NCBI GenBank assembly: GCA_947306375.1
Contig: CAMZGJ010000048.1
Span: forward strand, 1 to 8,391
Reading direction: 5' to 3'
DNA from: an uncultured Spirochaetales bacterium
GTDB taxonomy: Bacteria > Spirochaetota > Spirochaetia > Sphaerochaetales > Sphaerochaetaceae
Length of the DNA stretch: 8,391 nucleotides
The notes under the pieces are model-generated. The model worked only from the letters and a program-made list of their open reading frames with translations, was not told where the DNA came from and made no database searches. Below, piece after piece: positions 1-5,744 of the stretch. The position numbers and the translations under genes are program-made. Numbering within the stretch: the first letter of the stretch is position 1; each line of letters begins with the position of its first letter.

Positions 1-2705
1 GAGCTCATGAAGCCGCTCTGCTCGCGTCCCAAAAGGTTGCCCGCCCCGCGGAGCTCCATGTCCTTCATGGCAATCTTGAAGCCGCTTCCCAGTTCGGTGT
101 GGTTGCTTATTATCTGCAGTCTCTTGACCGCAACCTCACTCAGAACATGGTCTGAAGGATACATAAGGTAGGCATAGGCCTCCCTGTCACTTCTTCCGAC
201 ACGGCCCTTGAGCTGGTAGAGCTGGGACACCCCGTACAGGTCTGCGCGGTCTATTATTATTGTGTTCACATTCGGAATGTCTATTCCGTTCTCTATTATG
301 GTGGTTGAGACCAGGACCTGTATGCCCTCGTAGACAAAGCGTCTCATGGTGTCTTCCAGAGCGTCGCTTTTCATCTGACCGTTGGCAGTCTCAATCAGGG
401 CCTCCGGAATGCGCTTTCTGAGCATGGTTGCAACATCCTCAAGGGTTTCAATCCTGTTGTGCAGGTAGAAGACCTGGCCGCCCCGTCCCAACTCAAACCT
501 TATGGCCTTCTCTATCAGGTCAAGGTCAAAACGCTCAATCATGGTCTTTATGGGTTTTCTGGCTATGGGCGGCGTTGTGAGAAGACTCATGTCCCTTATT
601 TTGAGAAGAGACATGTAAAGCGTTCTTGGTATGGGAGTTGCAGAAAGAGAAAGACAGTCTATGTTTGCCTTGAGCTCCTTTATTCTCTCCTTGTCCTTTA
701 CACCGAAGCGCTGCTCCTCATCCACGACAAGAAGTCCCAGGTTGTTGAAGACAACATCTTTCTGGATTATCCTGTGTGTTCCGAAAAGAACGTCTACGGT
801 CCCCTCCTTTATTCCGGCAAGGGCCTTTTTCTGCTCCTTTGCACTGACCATGCGGCTCATGAGGGCGCACTTGAGGGGGAAGCTGTGTATCCTCTGAAGG
901 AAGTTGTCATAGTGCTGCTGGGCAAGGATTGTGGTGGGAGCCAGGAAGGCAACCTGTTTGCCGCCCATAACTGCCTTGAATGCAGCGCGGAAGGCAAGCT
1001 CGGTCTTTCCGTAACCCACGTCTCCGCATATCAGGCGGTCCATTACAGTGGTGCTCTCCATGTCATCCTTTATGTCCCGGATACAGGTAAGCTGGTCCTC
1101 CGTCTCCTCGTATTCAAACTCAGCTTCAAAACGAAGCTGCCAGTCGTTGTCCCTGGGGAATGGATAACCCTTGGAGTTCTGCCTTCTTGCGTAAAGCTCA
1201 ATCAGGTTCTTTGCTAGGCTTTCGGCACTCTTTCTGGCCTTTGCTTTTTTGGATTCCCAGCCGCTTGAACCAAGTTTGTCCAGTCTGGGAGCTTCCCCCG
1301 CGCTTCCTATGTAACGCTGGATCAGGTTGGCCTGCTCAATGGGAACGTAGAGGTTCTCCTTGTCTGCAAACTGTATCTTTATGTAGTCACGCTCGCGCAC
1401 ACGGTCTATCTTCAGGAAAATACCTATTCCGTAGTTCACATGAACCACGTAGTCACCCGGGTTCAGCTCAACAAAACTGTCTATGGCGGAGCTTTTTGAG
1501 GTCTGCAGTGTCTTCACAACCTGTCTGCGGCGCCCGAAAATCTCACTCTCCGTCATGGCTATGAAGTGCTTTTCCGGAATAGAGAACCCCTCGGGAAGCT
1601 TTGCAACATGGTATTTTATGCTTGGATAGGCGCTGAGCATCTGCTCAAGCCTGGTCTGCTGGACGGCGGTGGAAACGTAGATGTTTATGTCCCAGCCGTC
1701 ATACTCAAGCCCCTTGAGCTCATCCTTGAGGAAGGTGAAGTTTCCGAAGTATGAGCGCGGCCCTTCTATTGCAAATCTGAAAGCCTCAGGGTGCTGGCCG
1801 GAGATATCGCAGACGGTCAGGGAACGGTCTGCAGATGCGTAGAAGGCGTTGAAATCCAGGAGCATATCATCAGGGTGCGGCGCGTTGCGGTCTTCCCTGT
1901 AGGCCTGACGGTACATGGCCCGCGCCTCCGTCTGCAGGCTGGTGAAGGAGCCCTCAAGTCGCCTGTCCCCCATGAAGATGAAAAGGTCGGAAGGCTGCAG
2001 ATATGTGCTTACTGCGCATCTTTCAACTGTCATTTCACCGGCATTCATTATCTGGATGTCAACGTGGCCTGCCTGACGAACTATGCGCTGGGTCAGCGGT
2101 TCAAAGAAACAGATCTTCTCAACCCTGTCCCAGTCCAGGTAGATGCGCACCGGCAGCTGGGCCCCGTACGGGAAAATGTCCACAACCTCTCCGCGGATTG
2201 TGAACTCGCCGGGCATTGTGGTGCTGTCATTGCGGAAATAACTGCCCTGAGCCAGCATGTCGGCCACCTTCATGGTGTCAAGGCTCTGAGCGCACTTTAT
2301 TGACAGGGTCTGACTCTCAATTGCATTTTTGGGCGGAAGGGGCAGGCAGAACGCGCGCAGGGAGGTAATGACAACACCCTGTGCGCACTGCGCGATATTC
2401 CCAAGAGCCCTCAGCTGTGCATAATCTCTTGAACTGCCCTCCCACGGGCTGTAGATAACGCGGCCTGAGGATGGCAGAAGCTCAGTGGCAAGCCTGTCTC
2501 CCGGAACTGCGGCATTTGCGTATATGGAAGAGGCGTTCTCATCCGTGGAACATATAATCCAGAGCCTGCTTTTTCTTTTTGCGGCAACCAGATGGGCAAA
2601 CTGAAACAGCGGAAATCCGTCCAGGCCCTCCGCATACAGTTTTCTACCCTCTTTACCGGCAAACGCCTTGTATGCCTCACTTGCTTTGAGGTAAAGTTCC
2701 AACAT
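1..2705 (-). CDS. mfd: Transcription-repair coupling factor Mfd (C-terminus beyond window)
   Basis: Mfd is a cytoplasmic DNA translocase that pushes stalled RNA polymerase off DNA lesions and recruits UvrA for nucleotide excision repair. I read 901 codons without an in-frame stop. The N-terminal UvrB-like module includes a beta-hairpin-type segment with GEFTIRGEVVDIFP near residue 166. The CarD-like RNA-polymerase interaction domain starts near residue 410 (GDYVVHVNYGIGIF from 417). The RecA-like motor has Walker A GDVGYGKT at 561-568, the DEEQ box at 662-665 and the SAT motif at 688-690. The second motor lobe and the translocation region (GNLLGREQSG) run to the window edge, so the C-terminal D7 domain is missing from view. 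I chose the ATG at 2705. GTG at 2711 is the only other likely start, because an in-frame TGA lies further upstream. Neither has a clear Shine-Dalgarno. The gene diverges from the phosphatase gene across 44 bp. Identification is secure; only the exact start is in doubt. Confidence 0.97.
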   Translation of the reverse strand, partial: MLELYLKASEAYKAFAGKEGRKLYAEGLDGFPLFQFAHLVAAKRKSRLWIICSTDENASSIYANAAVPGDRLATELLPSSGRVIYSPWEGSSRDYAQLRALGNIAQCAQGVVITSLRAFCLPLPPKNAIESQTLSIKCAQSLDTMKVADMLAQGSYFRNDSTTMPGEFTIRGEVVDIFPYGAQLPVRIYLDWDRVEKICFFEPLTQRIVRQAGHVDIQIMNAGEMTVERCAVSTYLQPSDLFIFMGDRRLEGSFTSLQTEARAMYRQAYREDRNAPHPDDMLLDFNAFYASADRSLTVCDISGQHPEAFRFAIEGPRSYFGNFTFLKDELKGLEYDGWDINIYVSTAVQQTRLEQMLSAYPSIKYHVAKLPEGFSIPEKHFIAMTESEIFGRRRQVVKTLQTSKSSAIDSFVELNPGDYVVHVNYGIGIFLKIDRVRERDYIKIQFADKENLYVPIEQANLIQRYIGSAGEAPRLDKLGSSGWESKKAKARKSAESLAKNLIELYARRQNSKGYPFPRDNDWQLRFEAEFEYEETEDQLTCIRDIKDDMESTTVMDRLICGDVGYGKTELAFRAAFKAVMGGKQVAFLAPTTILAQQHYDNFLQRIHSFPLKCALMSRMVSAKEQKKALAGIKEGTVDVLFGTHRIIQKDVVFNNLGLLVVDEEQRFGVKDKERIKELKANIDCLSLSATPIPRTLYMSLLKIRDMSLLTTPPIARKPIKTMIERFDLDLIEKAIRFELGRGGQVFYLHNRIETLEDVATMLRKRIPEALIETANGQMKSDALEDTMRRFVYEGIQVLVSTTIIENGIDIPNVNTIIIDRADLYGVSQLYQLKGRVGRSDREAYAYLMYPSDHVLSEVAVKRLQIISNHTELGSGFKIAMKDMELRGAGNLLGREQSGFMS

Positions 2706-2720
2706 CTGCACGACAGAGAA

Positions 2721-2748
2721 TTTATCAGAGAAAAGGTCAGGATTTCAA
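2721..2748 (-). promoter_or_regulatory. Predicted sigma-70-type promoter for mfd
   Basis: On the minus strand TTGAAA (2748-2743) is followed after 16 bp by GATAAA (2726-2721), a fair -35/-10 pair. It lies directly upstream of mfd and would start transcription around 2714, leaving a leader of fewer than ten bases before the ATG. This was judged by eye; the -10 matches consensus at 4 of 6 positions. Confidence 0.4.
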
Positions 2749-2749
2749 T

Positions 2750-3562
2750 ATGGCAGATCTTATGGACAGACAGTTATTCAACAAGCTGTGCACACTGGCG
2801 CAGGACTGCGCGCGGTTTGCGTGTGAGAACCAGAAAAAAATTCACATCTCCTTCAAGGATGACGGATCTGTCCTCACGGAAACGGATCTTGCAGTCTCAA
2901 AACGCCTTGTAGGTGCAGTTTCAGACCTTTTTCCCGGATGCAACATAGTATCCGAGGAGGCTCCTGCCCACAACCTGACGTGGGACGCCCCATGGACCTT
3001 TGTCATTGACCCCATAGACGGAACGGACGCATACTGTCAGGGCATGGACAGCTGGTGTGTCTCTGTGGGCATACTGGACAGGGACCTGAATCCCTGCGGC
3101 GGTATAATCTGCGCTCCTCACTTCGGACGCTCATCCGAGGGCATTACCGTAACCACCCTTCCAGGAGAGGATGAGGTATATCTGAACGGAGAGCTTCTCA
3201 AGTCTCCCCTGCACAAAGAAATACCTGCACAGCTTACAATGGGATCGGACACTCTCAAACATATAGACATGTCTCAGTACAAGGGAAAGCTCCGTGCATT
3301 CGGAAGCAGCATCCTCCACCTTCTCAGCCCCTGTATGTTCTCACGCATAGACGGATGCATTGACCCTGTATGCTATGCCTGGGATACCGCATCGGCACAT
3401 GCCGTGGTGCTCAAGCAGGGAATGGTTTTTGTCTACACGGACGGAAGCCCCGTGCACTACACCCGTCAGATGCTTGCCGGAAAGAAGGCCCATCCAATGG
3501 ACATGTTTGCCGGTCCCCAAAGCTGCGCAAACTGGATGCTTGAACACCTTCCGCCACTCTGA
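2750..3562 (+). CDS. Inositol monophosphatase-family (IMPase/CysQ-like) phosphatase
   Basis: This is a 270-residue Mg2+-dependent phosphomonoesterase of the IMPase/CysQ/FBPase superfamily, presumably cytoplasmic. The family motifs appear in order: KDDGSVLTETD (36-46), the metal-binding acidic pair in SEE (68-70), the signature DPIDGTD with D87, D90 and D93, a GSS turn at 185-187, and the late WD motif at 211-212 (AWDTASAHAVV), whose Asp is the third metal ligand. The EAGG segment usual after that motif is replaced by LKQGM. Length is normal for the family. The ATG at 2750 has AGGA seven bases upstream; ATG at 2762 is a less likely start. Substrate cannot be assigned from motifs: inositol phosphate, 3'-phosphoadenosine 5'-phosphate and histidinol phosphate are all hydrolysed by family members. 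The gene diverges from mfd and precedes nrdR on the same strand by 96 bp. Confidence 0.9.
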   Translation: MADLMDRQLFNKLCTLAQDCARFACENQKKIHISFKDDGSVLTETDLAVSKRLVGAVSDLFPGCNIVSEEAPAHNLTWDAPWTFVIDPIDGTDAYCQGMDSWCVSVGILDRDLNPCGGIICAPHFGRSSEGITVTTLPGEDEVYLNGELLKSPLHKEIPAQLTMGSDTLKHIDMSQYKGKLRAFGSSILHLLSPCMFSRIDGCIDPVCYAWDTASAHAVVLKQGMVFVYTDGSPVHYTRQMLAGKKAHPMDMFAGPQSCANWMLEHLPPL

Positions 3563-3605
3563 ACTAGTGTACCCGTAGAGTTGTTATAAGTAATTAAAAA
3601 AATGC

Positions 3606-3634
3606 TGGACACTAAATGTGTATTGTAGTATGAT
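3606..3634 (+). promoter_or_regulatory. Predicted sigma-70-type promoter for nrdR, with operator-like symmetry
   Basis: TGGACA (3606-3611) and TATGAT (3629-3634) are separated by exactly 17 bp, a strong vegetative promoter match in the AT-rich gap after the phosphatase gene. Start of transcription would be near 3641, about 18 bases before the nrdR ATG. A short inverted repeat, ACAC-5-GTGT (3609-3621), overlaps the -35 and spacer. The rest of the 96-bp gap, including an A run at 3596-3602, shows no terminator hairpin that I can support. Confidence 0.65.
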
Positions 3635-3658
3635 TTTCTGCATTGGGAGAGATTTAAA

Positions 3659-4123
3659 ATGAGATGTCCGGCCTGCGGATCACTGGAAGACAAAGTTCTT
3701 GAGACAAGAACCACAGCCAACGGGACCGCCATGCGCAGAAGACGCGAGTGTCTTGCGTGCGGTTTCCGCTTTACAAGTTATGAGCGTGTTGAAGACAAGC
3801 CCATAACCATTATCAAGAAGAACGGAGACATTCAGCCGTTCGATATCAGAAAGATTGAACGCTCACTGAGAATCTGTACGGATAAGAGAAACATTACCCA
3901 GGAGAAGATTGATGACCTTGTGCGCAGCATTGAGGAGGCAATCCAGATCCAGGCAGGTCCCAAGCATGAGATAACGTCAACTGCCATAGGAGAGGAGATT
4001 CTCAAAAAACTCTACACTCTGGACCCTGTTGCATACGTACGTTTTGCCTCCGTCTACAGACAGTTCAACAGCCTTGAGCAGTTTGTGGATGAAATAGAGA
4101 AGTTTGCCCAGCCTGAACGCTGA
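3659..4123 (+). CDS. nrdR: Transcriptional repressor NrdR
   Basis: NrdR senses ATP/dATP and represses ribonucleotide reductase genes, so it limits dNTP synthesis. The 154-residue length is standard. The N-terminal zinc ribbon is complete: C3 and C6 (MRCPACGS) with C31 and C34 (CLACGF), followed by the basic RRRRE stretch at 26-30 that belongs to the DNA-binding part. An ATP-cone domain fills about residues 48-138 (KPITIIKKNGDIQPFD onward) and ends with the family hallmark VRFASVYRQF. GGGAGAG seven bases before the ATG is a good ribosome binding site and supports the start. The gene has its own promoter and ends 5 bp from the convergent dGTPase gene. No ribonucleotide reductase gene lies in the window, so the regulon is elsewhere. 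Identification is secure. Confidence 0.97.
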   Translation: MRCPACGSLEDKVLETRTTANGTAMRRRRECLACGFRFTSYERVEDKPITIIKKNGDIQPFDIRKIERSLRICTDKRNITQEKIDDLVRSIEEAIQIQAGPKHEITSTAIGEEILKKLYTLDPVAYVRFASVYRQFNSLEQFVDEIEKFAQPER

Positions 4124-4142
4124 TTTTCTCAGGAACCGTTCA
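4114..4142. terminator. Bulged hairpin spanning the nrdR/dGTPase stop codons
   Basis: TGAACG-CTGA, a TTTTC loop, then TCAG and CGTTCA with a 4-base bulge can form an imperfect 10-bp hairpin that contains both convergent stop codons. No U tract follows on either strand, so a bidirectional terminator role is only a possibility. Confidence 0.25.
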
Positions 4143-5277
4143 CATCAAACCATTTACCGGTAAGACTTTCCTCAATGGCCCTGTTCAGATGCTCAGGTCT
4201 GAGTATCTCGTTGCCCGCATCCAGACAGAAGTTGTCGCTCATTCCGGCAATATAGTCAAAGACCAGACGGTCCAGGTTTCCGTCATGCTCAAGGTAGGCT
4301 CCTTCCTTCTCGCACAGGTAGTTGTAAAAGCCTGCTGCAAGCATGTTTCCCTCGCTGATGTAAGGCTTTTCATCCGTTCCGCAGGTTTCCATCAGGTTTG
4401 TAAGGTATGAGTAGATGAGGCTTATCAGGCGGCGGAAGTAGCTCTCATAACCGTTGAGGACATCCGAGCGGTAGATTTTCTTCAGATTGAAGTCCATCAT
4501 TTCCTTCACTGCCTCAAAAACAGGCTCACTGTACCCTATTACACCTTCCTTTTCCGAGTTGCTGATAATATCTCCCACACGGGTGTTTATTATGTCGCTG
4601 TTGCGTGTGCCCAGAACCCTTGCGCAGATTTCAGGGATGTCTGAGTCCTTAATCAGCCCCAGGCGGCATGCATCCTCAAAGTCACGGCCCAGATAGGCAA
4701 TCTGGTCGGAGATACGGACCACGCAGCCCTCCCATGTGGCGGGAAGAATTCCCTCCTTGGTTTTTATCCTGGAAAAGTCCTTAATTCTGAAATCCGGTGC
4801 CACGGTGCGGCTTACGTGTTCTCCGCAGTGGCTTACAATGCCGTCCCTGACTGCGTAGGTAAGGTTCAGAGGAGAAAGAAAATCCATAACGCGCAGTGAG
4901 TTTATCTCATGCTCGAATTTGCCCAGTCCCCTTTCCTGCATCATGGAACTTAATATCTTCTCCCCTATGTGACCGAAGGGAGTGTGTCCAAGGTCATGGC
5001 CCATGCCTATGGCCCAGGCCAGCTCATCATCAAGGCCCATGGTCCTGCAGATTGCGGATGCAATTGAGGCTACGTGAAGCACATGCTCCATCCTGGTGCA
5101 GATATGGTCATTGCTCGGTGCAAAGAAAACCTGGGTCTTGTGCTTGAGTCTTCTGAACGGTGAGCTGTGGATTATGGCCGTGGTATCCCTGTAGTAGGGA
5201 GAACGGATGTCCGAATTCTGTCTGGGAATCTGTCTTCCTGTGAGAAGGTGTTTGTCAATTGCATTTTCCAGTGCCAT
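4129..5277 (-). CDS. dgt: dGTPase-like HD-domain deoxynucleotide triphosphohydrolase
   Basis: Members of this family hydrolyse dGTP, or several dNTPs, to the deoxynucleoside and triphosphate. They are cytoplasmic and metal dependent. The 382-residue protein shows the N-terminal signature YYRDTTAIIHSSPFRRLKHK (28-47), the first HD histidine in TRMEHVLHV (H65), the HD core GHDLGHTPFGHIGE with H94 and D95, and the late metal-binding Asp in ISDQIAYLGRDFEDA (D191). All expected ligands are present. The C-terminal half is the usual helical region. I start at ATG 5277 because GAGGAA lies seven bases upstream (5290-5285). An in-frame TTG at 5292 would overlap that site and is unlikely. The gene converges with nrdR, giving a repressor of dNTP synthesis next to a dNTP-degrading enzyme. 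Strict dGTP specificity is not established by sequence, so the symbol denotes the family. Confidence 0.93.
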   Translation of the reverse strand: MALENAIDKHLLTGRQIPRQNSDIRSPYYRDTTAIIHSSPFRRLKHKTQVFFAPSNDHICTRMEHVLHVASIASAICRTMGLDDELAWAIGMGHDLGHTPFGHIGEKILSSMMQERGLGKFEHEINSLRVMDFLSPLNLTYAVRDGIVSHCGEHVSRTVAPDFRIKDFSRIKTKEGILPATWEGCVVRISDQIAYLGRDFEDACRLGLIKDSDIPEICARVLGTRNSDIINTRVGDIISNSEKEGVIGYSEPVFEAVKEMMDFNLKKIYRSDVLNGYESYFRRLISLIYSYLTNLMETCGTDEKPYISEGNMLAAGFYNYLCEKEGAYLEHDGNLDRLVFDYIAGMSDNFCLDAGNEILRPEHLNRAIEESLTGKWFDVNGS

Positions 5278-5284
5278 ATTGTAT

Positions 5285-5290
5285 TTCCTC
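5285..5290 (-). promoter_or_regulatory. Ribosome binding site fixing the dGTPase start
   Basis: GAGGAA on the minus strand sits seven bases before ATG 5277. Its position rules in favour of that ATG over the TTG at 5292, which it directly adjoins. Confidence 0.7.
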
Positions 5291-5300
5291 AAACTGTATA

Positions 5301-5316
5301 CTTATGGTATCATAAG
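5301..5316. promoter_or_regulatory. 16-bp inverted repeat in the dGTPase/membrane-protein divergent gap
   Basis: CTTATG-GTAT-CATAAG is a perfect 6-bp inverted repeat in the 60-bp divergent gap. It holds a -10-like TATCAT reading right (5308-5313) and TATGAT reading left (5314-5309), offset by one base. I could not find convincing -35 hexamers for either direction. It may be a symmetric, bidirectional promoter core, an operator, or both. Confidence 0.4.
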
Positions 5317-5337
5317 CGTGGGTCTTTGTGGAGAATC

Positions 5338-5742
5338 ATGTACGTATACAGCATAGTTTCGCTTTCACTGCTTCTCATTTCGTTCCTGCTCTGCGTCAGG
5401 TTCAGCTTTGCCAAAAGGGCCTATGTGTGGGTTTCCTGCTGTGCCGTAAGCCTGTCCCTGGGCTTTTTCAACACCGTGGTCTTCCTCTCAGTCCTTACGG
5501 AGAATACTCCTGAGGAGGTTGCCCGCTACGCCGCAGACCAGACGGTGGTGCTGTGCATAATCTCAGCGTTGTGGCTGCTCTGCGTAATTGCCGTAAGGGC
5601 AAGGACCAACAAAATCAGAAGAAAAGAGATTGAAAGGATGCAGAAGGTATACGAGGAAGCCTATATTAAGCGCTTTACCGAACTTAGAAAGGACGGTCTT
5701 CAGCACCTTCCGCCCGCAGATCTCTCAGAGGAAATCCTCTGA
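5338..5742 (+). CDS. Small membrane protein of unknown function, three predicted helices
   Basis: I do not recognise this 134-residue protein. Three hydrophobic stretches are predicted as membrane helices: about 5-20 (SIVSLSLLLISFLLCV), 28-53 and 69-87 (around VVLCIISALWLLCVIAV). A short loop at about 54-68, rich in acidic residues (TENTPEEVARYAAD), lies between the second and third. A basic, helical tail follows (RARTNKIRRKEIERMQKVYEEAY), then a proline-containing acidic end. By the positive-inside rule the tail is likely cytoplasmic. ATG 5338 has GGAGA just upstream, with only three bases between, and lies outside the dGTPase gene. The reading frame stays open further left, but that extension would run antisense through the dGTPase start and is rejected. 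The stop lies 2 bp from the convergent ABC-F stop. Codon use looks like that of the neighbours. No cofactor or catalytic motif is visible. Confidence 0.75.
   Translation: MYVYSIVSLSLLLISFLLCVRFSFAKRAYVWVSCCAVSLSLGFFNTVVFLSVLTENTPEEVARYAADQTVVLCIISALWLLCVIAVRARTNKIRRKEIERMQKVYEEAYIKRFTELRKDGLQHLPPADLSEEIL
5725..5742. terminator. Perfect 7-bp hairpin at the convergent membrane-protein/ABC-F stops
   Basis: TCAGAGG-AAAT-CCTCTGA is a perfect 7-bp stem with a 4-base loop. It ends exactly on the TGA of the membrane protein and lies immediately downstream of the ABC-F stop on the other strand. Neither side is followed by a U tract, so it is a non-canonical terminator or 3'-end stabilising candidate. 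Confidence 0.4.
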
Positions 5743-5744
5743 CC

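Noticed and set aside
459..1217. 252-codon rightward open frame inside mfd
   Set aside because: It runs antisense to the Mfd motor domain, whose motifs are unmistakable, and its translation shows no family motif. It is a by-product of mfd codon use.
1791..2303. 170-codon rightward open frame inside mfd
   Set aside because: It is antisense to the Mfd N-terminal half and has no ribosome binding site or recognisable domain.
3609..3631. Canonical NrdR box upstream of nrdR
   Set aside because: The half-sites ACACTA and TAGTAT are 11 bases apart instead of the 4 needed for the 16-bp box, and the right half of the intact 16-mer does not match.
5278..5292. TTG start for the dGTPase at 5292
   Set aside because: It would place the start codon against the GAGGAA that serves ATG 5277 and has no ribosome binding site of its own.
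5167..5337. Longer N-terminus for the small membrane protein
   Set aside because: The extra 57 residues are antisense to the dGTPase N-terminus. The hydrophobic protein with its ribosome binding site starts at 5338.
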